Below are positions 22,441 through 33,259 of a stretch of DNA of 64,000 nt, in pieces. The stretch spans positions 50,665,220-50,729,219 of the forward strand of contig NC_087063.1 in the NCBI RefSeq assembly GCF_963678635.1, written 5' to 3'. Position numbers and translations under genes: made by a program. Position 1 is the first letter of the stretch; each line of letters begins with the position of its first letter. Source of the DNA: Symsagittifera roscoffensis. Lineage: Eukaryota; Xenacoelomorpha; Acoela; Convolutidae. A model generated the notes under the pieces. It ran no database searches. It had not been told where the DNA came from and saw only the letters and a list, made by a program, of their open reading frames with translations.

Positions 22441-23935
22441 AGAGGTAGCACAGAGGTCTTGGGTACTCAATGAGTTGATTCATGGCGTTCGCGGAAACTG
22501 TATATTTTATACGTAGGGGGCTGAATATGTGCCAAATTTTTGGTCCATGATTTGCCATGGGAGGGGTTAAAAAACCGAATTTTCTAATTGTTGGATATTT
22601 TTCCAGTTCTCCTATTCATTTTAAAGTTACAATTTAAAGTTGTTGAGAAATTGGTCATATTGATATTTTCATTTACAATTTGTTGTACACGGGTCGAAGT
22701 CCTTACTCTATATTTCGACCGTGCTCGACCGATCAAAGTGTGCTCGACCGTGCTCGACCGAAACAAGACATGTTTTGACCGTACTCGACCACTTCGGGCA
22801 CGTTTTCACTTTCAAATAACATGATTTATCACAAACTGAACCTTATACATTCTGCTTTTCGGGTGACATCCTATGATGTTTTTTTTCTCAGAAAGGAAGG
22901 ATTAGAGTTATTTTGAATCCTAAATCCTCCAGGCGTCGGCTGTGTTTGATTTTTAGAATGTTTTTGTTCAGGTCGAGCCGAGATGCTCATCGACTCACGT
23001 TTGGACTTTGAAAATTGAATAAGTGCAATTTTGCTGCTGAAATTTGGCGGTCGAGAAGCAATTTTTAGTCAAAACACAACCGATTTTGTTCGATAAAGTC
23101 AAAACATACCTAATTTTGGTCAAGAAAGTCAAAACACATGTCAAGAATGTCGAAAAACTGGATCGAGCGCAATCGAAATAAACGTAATTGCGGTCGATAA
23201 AGTCGGAGCATACCAACATTTAGTCCTGAAATCGAATCAAGGAATTATAAGAAAATTGGTAGGACAGAAGTAGCACAGAGGTCTTAGGTACTCAATGATT
23301 TGGTTCGAGGCTTTCGAGGAAATTGATTTTCTTTACGTAGGGGGCTGAATATGTGCCGAGTTTTTATTCCTTAATTCGCCATGGAAAGGTATCGTTGAGC
23401 CTCACTTTCTAAATTTTGCGGCTTTTGCCAGCTTCGCACCCCCCGTAAAATAAAAATTCAATTTTGTTGAAAAATTAGTCAAACCGTATGTTCATTCGCG
23501 ATATTTCGAACACGAGTCAAAGCGCTCACTTTATGTTTCGACAATCGCGGCCAAAACTTTATATTTTTTGTCGAGCCCGGGTCAAATTGCACGACGACCT
23601 ATGTTTTGAATTTGAAAGACGAGCAACTGAGTTTTGCTACTAAAAATTGGCGTTCGAGAAGCAAATTTTGTTCGCTCACAAAGTCAAAACACAACCGATT
23701 TGGCTCGAGAGTGTCAAAACATACCAAATTTTGGTCGCGAAAGTGAAAACACAGGTCGTGAAAATCAAAATATAGGTCGAGCGCAGTCGAATTATACGTG
23801 AGTTTGGTCGAGAAAGTTGAAACATTAGTAAATTTCGCCAAAACTTGAAATACACAAAAATTTGGTCAAATCGGTCGAAAGGAATCAATTTTTGGTCGAA
23901 AAAGAAAAAAATTAAGTCGAGCACCCCGCGATTCA
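22440..23935. repeat. Two ~0.8-kb GGTCGA modules of copy II
   Basis: These match modules 1 and 2 of copy I. The minisatellite parts lie at about 23040-23240 and 23640-23930. The sequence CCGAAACAAGACATGTTTTGAC at 22758-22779 is the paralogous empty site of the large LTR retrotransposon. Confidence 0.65.
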
Positions 23936-24339
23936 TGCATTTTTATATTATGGATTTCGTTATTGCAATTTTTTGGAGATGACTGTGCGATAGAAAACAA
24001 AATTAAAAAGCATCACTCAAGCATGAAACTATAAAAAAAATTTCAATTTACAGATAGTATACTTCTAACGGCAACTTTTCAAATGCACAAAAGAACCTTT
24101 CTCTCACCCTTACAGGGAGAAACGTGGTTTCCACTGACTACAGGGGGGATTTTTATAAGAGACAGCAATTATTTTTCATATTTACAGGAAATGTAAAGCC
24201 AAGAGCGAGCGCGTGAGATCAATTTAGTTCTCATTTTGCTCTCTTTCTATTCCATGGAGGTCGCTGAATGACCACAGTTGTCAAAAACGAGCTGAGTGTG
24301 CCCAAGTTTAGTTTAAATAGACAAAAACAACCGGTGACT

Positions 24340-24690
24340 CAAGGATTAGTCGGACAGAAGAAGTCCAGAGGTCTTGGGTGCTCAGTAAGTTGATTTGATG
24401 CCTTCAATGATTTTTTTTTCACTTAAGGCGCTGAATATGTGCCAAATTTTCGGTCCTTTTGCAATGGAAGGGGTCAAATGAGTCGAAATTTCTACCCCTC
24501 GTAAAACTATATAAAAAGTATATAAAATTGGTCATACTGATAACTTTATAAACAATATTTTGTATACGGGTCGAAGGTCTCATTATATAAATCGACTGTC
24601 TCGACCAGATTTCGGCAATCACTGACCGTGCACGACCAAATGTGGTTTGGTTTTAACAGGCTCAACCGTGTTCGACCGAAACAAGACATG
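24340..24690. repeat. Left part of a further module, interrupted by the LTR retrotransposon
   Basis: The diverged module sequence (GGTCTTGGGTGCTCAGTAAG, CGCTGAATATGTGCC, TTCGACCGAAACAAGACATG) stops at the retrotransposon LTR and resumes at 43593 with TTTCGACCGTGATCAACC. The ends CATG (24687-24690 and 43589-43592) are the target duplication. Confidence 0.7.
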
Positions 24691-25100
24691 TGAGTTAGGA
24701 CCGATGTGGTTAACTCATAGAGTAATTTCGGATAGAGTACACCGTCTGCTCGTCACGCTATCTTATTTTCGGCCGGATAGATTCGTGCAACTTCTTAGTC
24801 TAATAACGATCCTAATCTTACTCTTATACTTACTAGTCTCAGGGTGTTTAACTAGTCTCTGCTAGGCTCAATAGATCTAGGGTATACTGGTTTATTGCGG
24901 CTGCTGAAGTTCTCTTGGAGAGGCAACTAATTTCTAAGTTAAATTCAAATCTCTCTGGTGCTGAAATTACAAGTAATTTCAGCACTTACAAATAAGTGGG
25001 TTGTTAGTTAGATGGATTATGATTGGTTAATATTAAATGTTTTACAGTGGTAAAATATCCAATTTATCCAATTATAAAATGTAGTTTAGATCAGGTTCCA
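24691..25100 (-). repeat. 3' LTR (410 bp)
   Basis: Begins TGAGTTAGG and ends GGTTCCA on the plus strand (TG...CA ends), the same length as the other LTR. It contains a perfect 13-bp inverted repeat with a 2-base loop (GTGCTGAAATTAC AA GTAATTTCAGCAC) at 24958-24985. On the internal side the minus strand reads CCCGGATGGG, a short purine-rich stretch that could be the polypurine primer. Confidence 0.95.
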
Positions 25101-26918
25101 CCCATCCGGGTTATACAGAATTTTTTAGAATTATCTTTCTGCAATTTGAAGGATGGATGATGAACGTTGGTATTTGGCGAACATCGTATTCTTGTCTGGT
25201 TCCTCTTGTTAAAGAAGTTCCAGGACGCTGGAGTTAGGGCCATACAATCGTTGCGTCGTCTTGTGACAACGACTGTGATCCCCAATGAAATCAATCTGAT
25301 TTCAAAATGATTTGCTATAACGGGTTTTTCTGTATTATGTAGAGAACTTGTTTTGTGTTCACTCTCGTCTGTGAATGGCGTGGAGATCGTGTGTGGAAGG
25401 GATGCCTCGTAATTCGGATCTTTACGTATACTTGGACATCGAGGTGGTCATTGGTCTAGTTCAAAGAAGTCTTTTTCTGCGAATCCAAGTCGTACTCTAA
25501 ATCATTTGAGTTGTGATTGTGGATGGCATATCGGTTGTGCTTAGCCATTCTTTTGTTCGAGTGTGATGGGGTCATCTAGTCTTTGGATGTTCGTCTTTGT
25601 TGTTGTGTATTGATCTGTATACTGCAAAGTATAATTTACATTTTTTATAAAGTTATGTTAGTCCAATTTTTTAATCATGATTTTAGTTAATCGTTTTCAC
25701 AAAAGCGTTTTGTTTTAATTTGGTTATTTTGAAGAGGTACTCACCCTTGAGTACCTCTTATTAAAAATAGAAGTGTGGTCACAGAGCGTGGATGTAGCGC
25801 GGTGGGTTAGGCCGGCTATAGAGCATGCTCAGGACGTCCTCTCTGGTGGGTTCGGCCAGGAGTGGGAGTATGATTTCGTGCTGTTTCTTTGAGAGGTCTT
25901 GTTATGTGATAACTTTTCATGCTGCGTCTTTCTTATATTACTTTGGTCGTGTCCTTTTTTCAAAAATCAAATTGTTTTTGTTATGGGTTTGTCTTGCGAC
26001 TTTTTTGTGTTTTATTATTTCTTTCTTAGACTTTATAATAGTCTTCAAAAGAATAAATTATCCAGTTTTGAACTGGGTTAATCCGGTTTGGGTACCGTTG
26101 GTTTTCTTTTCTTAGTCATGCTGTTATTTTATGATTTGTGGTGTTTAGTAAGCTGCCTTGGTTAGTTTGGTTTAGTATATAAATCCTTTCCAACCGGGTT
26201 AAAGGAAAGTTTGAAACTTGTTTTCGTGTGTTAGAGTTGTTGAGTGTGAAAACTTGAAACTTAAAATCATGATTTGAACAATTCTTCGTGGGCGAGCTGT
26301 GCGAGTTTGGATAGAATTCTTGTGCGAACGAATGAAAATATCAAAAGGTTAGTACTGCATTTTCATTTATCAATTTATTACATAGAATTTGAATCTTACT
26401 GCGTTTGGGGAAAATTTTAAATTACAAATTTTCATCGTATTTAATTTTACTGCTTCATGGGGAAATAATTTATAGATTAATTTACTACATTTGGTATGAG
26501 TTTTATTACATTATTTTTTGCAAGATATTAATGAATTTTAAAAGAATTTTAACCAGATTGTATTTTATTTTTCTTTTCTGTTTTTGTAGGTGATTGCGGT
26601 ATGAAGACTAAAAATATAAATGAAACATGAATAAAAAATGGTTAGTACTAATTTAAATTTATTAGTGAAGAGTATTTTAAAATATACTTAACTGTTAATC
26701 GTCTGGGAAAAAGCCGTGGGGGAAGATGTCGTGTATCATATCTGATGTTGTTAGTAATTTGGCTAGTATGCGAATGATGTTTTTAGTTTGGAGCAGTGGC
26801 CAAAGCAATTGAAGTGCTTTAATGGTTTTTAGTTCTTCGGTGCCTATTACAAACTCGTAAGGTGTGTTTTGAATGAGGTTATATATTTTGTGATTATATT
26901 TAGTATTGCGAATGAATT
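25101..26918 (-). other. 3' region of the LTR retrotransposon, no clear gene on the coding strand
   Basis: About 1.8 kb between the last accessory frame and the 3' LTR lacks a long minus-strand frame. On the plus strand there are a TATATAAA box near 26176, two AAAAGGTTAGTACT-like donor-type sites (about 26346 and 26639) and a TTTTTGTAG acceptor-like site (26581-26589), so an antisense transcript is conceivable. Plus-strand frames here (25825-26115, 26405-26593) are hydrophobic and not recognised. Confidence 0.4.
25800..25880 (+). repeat. tRNA-like (SINE head-like) sequence inside the LTR element
   Basis: The stretch contains an A-box-like TAGCGCGGTGGGTTAGGC and, 35-40 bp later, a B-box-like GGTGGGTTCGGCCAGG, the spacing of an internal RNA polymerase III promoter. 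It does not fold convincingly into a tRNA by hand, so it is more likely a SINE head or tRNA relic. Confidence 0.35.
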
Positions 26919-27248
26919 CTAATATTGTATTTCTATAGGCTGGATAAATTCATGTGGGATAAGGAAGGGTCTGGATTCTTCGGCGTTAAAGGTCTTCGTG
27001 ATGGGACAAAATATATACATTTGTGTTACTGGGTCATAACTGCGGAGGATGCCGTGGAGGTTAATATCTTTGATGCAATAAGTGAAATTAAGGAAAAATG
27101 GTGATGTGTATTTTGAGCTAAGAAACTGAAAACGATGATGTGGTTGTCTTGATGGGGTATGCAAATCAAAATGATTTTGTATGAAACGATAGTATGTATA
27201 TGTGTGAGTTTGTTTAGTGCGTAACATAATATTGTGGGAACAGTGCAA
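26919..27248 (-). pseudogene. Accessory frame of the LTR element, unknown function
   Basis: A 109-codon frame rich in His, Tyr and Phe contains 'SPFFLNFTYCIKDINLHGIL' and 'PVTQMYIFCPITKTFNAEE'. I do not recognise it. It lies after the envelope-like region and is probably one piece of a longer protein, because further coding-like minus-strand sequence continues through 27300-28140 with stops. Usual Ty3/Gypsy elements have no gene here. Confidence 0.4.
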
Positions 27249-28139
27249 ATTGCGCTCATGTGGTGCAAGAAAGTGAAAGGTTAGTGAAAATAACTGAAAT
27301 TTGTCTTGGAAACTTTCGTAAGCTTGAATATCATTTAGTGCTTCAGAAATGATGTGATCAAATTTTCTATCAAAAATATTAAGTGTGAATACGTTTTGAT
27401 GAAAAATTTTTCTGTTAGTTGTGGGTTAGCGAAGCTATCTTCATCTAAAAATTGGTCTTGATTAGTTCGGATGATATTATGGTCGTAATATTCTATTGTA
27501 AATTCGTTAGCTCGGGGTGCAGTGAATGTTTTTAGTAAATTTTTATATCCTACGTAAGTAAATTGTCAAGGTGTTAGTGTTGCAGTGAGTCTATATAACA
27601 TGTTTTTGTTCTTTTCTATGTCGTCATGAGTATTAGTTAGTGGCAGGCAAAGGGGATTAGTAAAATGATAATAAGTTGTTCAATGAAGTGTGGGCATTAA
27701 AACATGTTCATCTACGAAACTACGTGTGTCATTAGTGTCGTTAGGTGTATTTAATGTATATTGTGGAAATGAGGGTAAGGTGATTGCTAGAAAATCTTTC
27801 GTGTTGGTGTGTTGTGGGTGATTAATATATTCGCAGGCTGTTCCTGGTTTGTTCGGGAATGGGTGATTCGCGAATTTTCTTTTAAAAGTGCGATAAGCTC
27901 GGTTAGTGCTACTAGGTGTTTCGGTGGATGTGGATGATTGTGCTAATGATGCTGTGTAAGCTGAGGAGGGTGTAGGAGTAGGTGGGTTTGAGGATTCTAT
28001 TGTGGATGGTAGTTGATGTATTGTGAGGGTGTTAGGGTGTATTAATTGTTGCTGTAAGATAATAAAAATATCGAGTTCCTGGGAAATATGGGGGGTATCT
28101 GGAGAATTATTATATGATCGGTCGGAGAGTAGGTTGAGG

Positions 28140-28487
28140 TCACTTGCGAAGCATAAGAAGGAGTGGAAACGGATGGGAGTGAATTATTTGTTGGGATTGG
28201 TTGAAAAGGAGGTTTTGAAAAACTGAGGAGTTGGTCTGAAAATTATTGGATGGAGATGGTTCGGAGTCTGCAAATTCGTCAGGGGTTTCTACATTAGGGT
28301 TTTTAAGTTGTGAGGTAGAGTATAAAACTGAAATATCTGAGTTAGTATCAGAATTCGTGCTTGATGATATATTAATAATCGGAAAATCGGGTGGTGGGAA
28401 AGCAAAAAGTGGGGTTATTGGGATTGGAGTTTGGAGTTTGGCTGGGTGGGAATTTGAGCGGTGTAGGGATCTAAGTTGTCGGCTCAT
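28140..28487 (-). pseudogene. Pro/Ser/Asn-rich frame following the envelope-like region
   Basis: A 115-codon frame overlaps the end of the membrane-anchored frame by a few bases in another phase. It is low-complexity (Pro, Ser, Asn, Thr), without recognised motifs. It may be the continuation of the envelope-like protein's tail after a frameshift, or a separate accessory protein. Confidence 0.4.
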
Positions 28488-31411
28488 CGTGGGCTAAAAA
28501 AATGATTATTTTGAGACTGAAAAGTGGTGGTGTGGGGTTGTTCTATAATTTGTTCGTATGTATTATCATTTTGTGAATGATGTGTCATTATATGTTGGAT
28601 GGGACTTTGTGGTATATTCGGTCTAGAATTTGGGTTATTTGTGATTGCTAGGTTTCGGAAATTACGTGGGACTAATGATAATGGATGGTTTTGTGGTAAG
28701 GGTGGCAACTGTGGTGCGGTAGGTGTTACTTCTATATTATTATGTTCTTCGTCGTAAGTATTCTTTCTTGTGGCTATTTTCGTGTTATATTCTTTGATTT
28801 GTGCGTCTAAAAGTATTTTGTTTATTGATGATGAAAAAATTCCAAAAAATCCTAAAAACAGTATGCGTGCTACACTTGCTTGTCTGTTTACTTGTGTGTG
28901 TATAGCGCATGTGTTATAGATTCCTTTTAAAAGTGAGAAAAGAAATCCTATAAAGTTAAACATTGCGTATAAGATAGTAAATTTTTCTAAGATGTAATAG
29001 GGCCATCCTAGAAAAGCTAGAATTTCAATTTTTAGGGTGACAAAACTGAAAATATTTATAGGTGAAATATCTTGTGGTCTGTATTTTTCACCGTTTAAAT
29101 ATATTTAGTCTTTAATGTCTTTAAAATATCCGCTATAATCTTGTGTATAAATATCTGCAAATCCTGCGGTTTCAGCAAGTTTTCTTAAATTTTGATCAAT
29201 TGATTGTCTTTGTATAGTGTCCATTTATGTTAATAATTCTTGAAATTGTTGTGTTCTAATGTGATGTTGGATATCTGATTTAGAATATATTCCAATTGAT
29301 TGTAAATCAATATTTGGATTACGAGCAATAGCTCTTATGCTTTCGGGTGAAGATTTTTTGAGTGATTGCATTAACGTAGGGTATGGAGAAAGGAGATAAT
29401 ATCAATCTTCAACAGGACTCAATTGTACTACATTGTGGCTATTTTCTGATCCAGATGGGACTGCGGTATCCCAAAAATAAGTTCGTCTTGAGAGTGTCAA
29501 CAAAATGTACTTTATTTTTATAGAATATAGGGATTCTCTTATAACAACGTTTATCTTCAAAAACATATAGTGGTGATACTTTTTTGATACAAGCATAAAA
29601 CCATAAAACATTTCCTTCGTAGTCTCGAAAATTTGATCTATTTCCTGACAATAAGTATTCTACGTAGGGTGTTTTTAATACTGCTAGTGCGAGTGATTGT
29701 AGGATTTGTGTCCTTTCCAATTCGCATAATTCGGAGAGTGACATTTCTCGAAAAATTCGACTAATTGTGTAGTCTAACTTCATATCTAAGTGAATATCAG
29801 TAGGTGTTATTCATTAGTGATAGTTCTTGTAAACGTGTACTTCTACTGTCATGTGGCTTTAGTTTTCCACCAGGTTGACCTGTGCTTTTTTGAAAGTTAA
29901 CTGGTATGTTTGATGTTCCTCCATTTAGAGGGTGACCTGTGGCATAGGGGTCAAATTTTATTTTTCCAGTGGTCATGTCGAAACCTTTTTCGTATTTGAC
30001 AAGTATTTCAGAATATTGTGTTTTATAAAGTGGGTTTCTGTATTTGCATGCAATTTCTGTTTCTTGATATATTTGGAAACGTGTTAATTTTTTTTCTACA
30101 TTATAAATATATCTAAAATCAGTACTTTGTTTTCGGGATGGATTTACTTGTTCGTATGGAATTGATTCTATAAAATGTTTTTCGTGAAATTTTATCATTC
30201 GAGCATGTATTTTTGCTACTTGAAATGTTGTGCATGTATCTTCGGGAAACCAAACAATTGTTGCTTGTGTCCGTGTTGTAGGGTCACAATAACCTTGATT
30301 TTTGCAAGGTAGTCCAATTCCTTGAAAGATCATTGTGTTATCGGATAAATCTCGTGTGAGTTGTACTTTTTCGAGTTGTATTTTCCAATCGAAAAACATT
30401 ATTTCCTGATATCCTATATTTTTTCTGTCTGCTTTGCAGTTTGAGGGGTTATTTATTCCAATGTGTCGTATCCAGTGTTTATCCTGTATGTCATAATATA
30501 ATCTTCCGTAAGCGCCGTTGTATGGGTGTTTTTCGTCTAGCCTTATATGTCCTTGATATCTTTCAAGTTCTGCTTGATGTACAGAATCGGCAAAGACTTG
30601 AACATTTACTATTTTTCTGTCTGTGTTTTTATTTCTTGTGATGTTTAGTCTGAGTAGTTTGTTCTTACAACCATGGGGAGTTCTATGTAGAAGTCGTTCT
30701 ATATTACTTTGATATAATTATTCGTGATCAAGTCGGTTTTTTTTCCGTTTGAAACTTGTGAACAATGTACTTTCTTTTCGGAAAATGTTGCTGTAAATTT
30801 ATATCCTGTGACTGTTGTTGCTCGGGCTTTTGAATACAGTGTCGCTATTACATTTGTAGTTTCTATAGCTTGTGGTTCTGTTTCGCATTGTGATACTTGA
30901 TTTATTGCATATTTGTGTAGTGTTTTTTGTTCGTTTTCTTCACAATCGTAGTGTGTTACTAATATATCCTGGGGTCCTGTGCGAGGAGAAGGATTTGTGT
31001 TCTGGTCGGAAAATATTATAAAAAAGATGTGTTGAAATGTTAATGTTTTTAGAATATACATGTGTATGATAATCTTGAGTATGGGTTATAAAATTTAATG
31101 TAACCAATTGTGTTTTTGGTATATCTATCGTACTTATATATTACTTCAGTTGTTATAAATGGTAGTGGTAGCGATTGAGCTGTTATATTCGGTGGGTTTA
31201 ATGGGTAAGGATGTAAAACAATATTATTAAGTTTTGTCGTGATTTCAAAATTCAATTGGAGACTATTTTGTTGGAGTATTTGAATATTGTGTTCCCGAGT
31301 ATCTTCGTAGATATCTTGTCTATATTGTAGTCTATTGAGTGCCCAACTGTGGAGTCGGTTACTATCTTGATGTTGTCCAAATAATGGTGGGGTGCTACGA
31401 ATGTATTCCAA
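28484..31411 (-). pseudogene. Envelope-like glycoprotein region (broken)
   Basis: Successive minus-strand frames after integrase look like one membrane glycoprotein: a segment at 31049-31411; a hydrophobic stretch followed by a Cys-containing ectodomain (31061-30699, with Cys in YDCEEN, SQCETE and VHCSQV); a long frame from about 30700 to 29797 with more Cys (GLPCKNQGYCDP, EDTCTTF) and an N-glycosylation-type site in RLNITRN; another at 29783-29402; and a membrane-anchor region at 28963-28484 (NFIGFLFSLLKG, then SVARILFLGFFGIF). In-frame TAA codons occur at 29225-29227 and 29105-29107, with frameshifts elsewhere. Envelope genes in this position make Ty3/Gypsy elements potentially infectious, but this copy is inactive. 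I cannot assign it to a known fusion-protein class. Confidence 0.6.
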
Positions 31412-31606
31412 TCTAATCGTAAAGGGATATTTGTTGATGATTGTTCTCGATATCTAGCGTCGAGGTTATTTGGGAAATTTAAAGGGAAAAGCGTCGGTGA
31501 AATCTGATTTAATGATGGTGTTGACGGTAGTGACAGTTTTTCTGGTAGTGATGATGATGTTGTTGTATCTATAGAAATGTCTATTAGGGTCGTTTACTAA
31601 GTTTGT

Positions 31607-32260
31607 TCACCTTGTGTAAATGAGTGCGTTGTCCAATATGGTAGTCGTGCTGTGAGATTGGGGGGGGGGGGGGGGTGGGGGGGGGGGGGGGGGGGGGGGG
31701 TTAAAGGGATTTTCACGTATTTGTTCAGATGTTGGTGTTGAACCTAAGTAATCTGAGGGTATACTTGAGGTGCTACGTTGTGAAAGGAGGGGGAGTTTCT
31801 GGTAATGTACTATTTGGATTTTCGGAAGTAGATGGTGTTGGTGATTGGGGTATATCAAAATGAACTCTGGGGGTTTGAAAACTTCTTTTTCGTCGTGGAT
31901 GTATAATTTGTCTATTTATTTCGACTGTGTTTTGATTTTGACTAATGTTCCTTATTCTACTTAATTCTTGTGGTAATGTTGGGTACAAATTATATGTTGG
32001 TTCACTTAGGGGTGCCTGTCGCTGAAGTGGTTCTAATGGTTCAGATAAGCGGGCGTGTCGTTCTTCAAAAGTGTATGGGTTATCTTGGAAAGAAATTCGT
32101 GTGGATGTTTGGGGGTTTTGGGTAGTTGTAGGTATTGTCGGGTTTTCTTGGGATGATGTCGGTGAAGACTGATTTTGTGATTGTTGGTTAGCAATTTTTG
32201 AAAGTATTCTGATTGATTTTTTCTAGTGGAAAAATTTATGTTTATTGTAGTATTCTTCAA
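31607..32260 (-). pseudogene. Proline/serine-rich frames between integrase and envelope-like region
   Basis: Three overlapping minus-strand frames (32260-32033, 31988-31773, 31858-31607) are rich in Pro, Ser, Thr and Asn with phrases such as 'FHFDIPQSPTPSTSENP'-like stretches. The last runs into a poly-proline tract encoded by the 41-base G/C homopolymer. They may be the remnants of one disordered protein or the N-terminal part of the envelope-like protein. No domain was recognised. Confidence 0.4.
31660..31700. repeat. 41-base G tract (one T)
   Basis: The plus strand carries an almost unbroken run of G from 31660 to 31700, with one T at 31676. It is read as poly-Pro on the coding strand. 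Such tracts are unstable and its length may be affected by sequencing error. Confidence 0.9.
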
Positions 32261-32411
32261 TGAAAAGAATTAAAAGAATTGTTGCTAAAGCAAATGTGAT
32301 TATTGCCTTTTTTGTACATTTGCACATTGTCAATATTAGTGATGATAAAAATGTTATGAAAATTACAAATAGTAAAAAAATATCTGTTCTACTAAAAATT
32401 GTTCGTATCAT
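32223..32411 (-). CDS. Small two-helix membrane protein of the LTR element, unknown function
   Basis: The 62-codon intact frame starts with ATG at 32411. It has two hydrophobic segments, 'IFLLFVIFITFLSSLILT' and 'AIITFALATILLILFIEEYY', separated by a short basic turn MCKCTKKA. This is the pattern of a small hairpin membrane protein. It sits between integrase and the envelope-like region, where retroelements sometimes carry accessory genes. I do not recognise a family, and in such AT-rich DNA hydrophobic frames can arise by chance. Confidence 0.4.
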   Translation of the reverse strand: MIRTIFSRTDIFLLFVIFITFLSSLILTMCKCTKKAIITFALATILLILFIEEYYNKHKFFH

Positions 32412-33259
32412 TTAAATAAACATTGGATTATCGTACCTGTGAATATGGTCAATGATTTGGGAAAGTTGGAGATATATTTCAATTAGGGAGTAGAAAATTT
32501 TAAAAATGTTGCAAAAAAAATTAAAATTTTTTTAAAAGCTTCAAAAGTATCAAATAGAAATATGAATAAAAGTTTGAGTAATATAAAAAAAGTGTATGAA
32601 AAAATTGAAAATTGTATTTTTAAAGATATTGACTGATCGACTGATATCTGATATTGAATGATTTCTTTGTCGAATATTTTGTGTTGTTTGAGGCAAGATT
32701 CAAGTGTGGTCGAGTTGTTTATTGATTTTTTGTTAAGTGGGTTGAGTTTTGTGAAAAGTTGTTGGGGGCTAATTTTATGGTGTTCGGAGGTCTTCTTTGT
32801 TTTATTTTTATTTGTCGGGTGATCTGGGGTACTTTTGAGATATTTGTACTTTAGGCCAATTGAATATGGTCCTTTTTTACTTTAGGCTAATTTACCATTT
32901 TTGGTTGGAGGGTTTTTGAGGTCTGAGTTGGGAAAATATTGTTGACCTTTGAAAATATTGTTGCGTTATTAGATAGGGGAGGGTTATGATATTATGGTGG
33001 TATTTATTTTAGTTTTCAAGTTTGAGCGGTTTGCTTATTTTTGACCTGGAGGTTGTAAAGTTATAGTTATAGATATGCCTGGAGTTTAATATCTTTCGTC
33101 TAATAGGTTGGTGTTAGAGTTATGGAAGGTGACGGATTTAAGTGAATCCTATTGGCTGGATCTGAACAAGAATAGTTGCGTGTTTGTCAGCATGTTATTT
33201 CGAAAAATGAAATTTCAAAATAATTCAGAGGTGCAAAGATTATTAATTTTAAAATAAAG
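32412..33259 (-). other. Non-coding stretch after integrase
   Basis: No long frame is seen on the element's coding strand. The sequence is AT-rich with many A/T runs near 32500-32620. It separates integrase from the accessory/envelope region and could hold splice or control sites, none of which I can identify. Confidence 0.4.

Larger units (their letters stand above)
18803..24295. repeat. Large tandem duplication, copy II
   Basis: This copy of 9080-18759 lacks both the 4.2-kb internal duplication and the 934-bp TIR element, and therefore shows the pre-insertion state of both. It has an intact AT-rich element at 18861-20290 and the same exon and module order. Confidence 0.8.
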
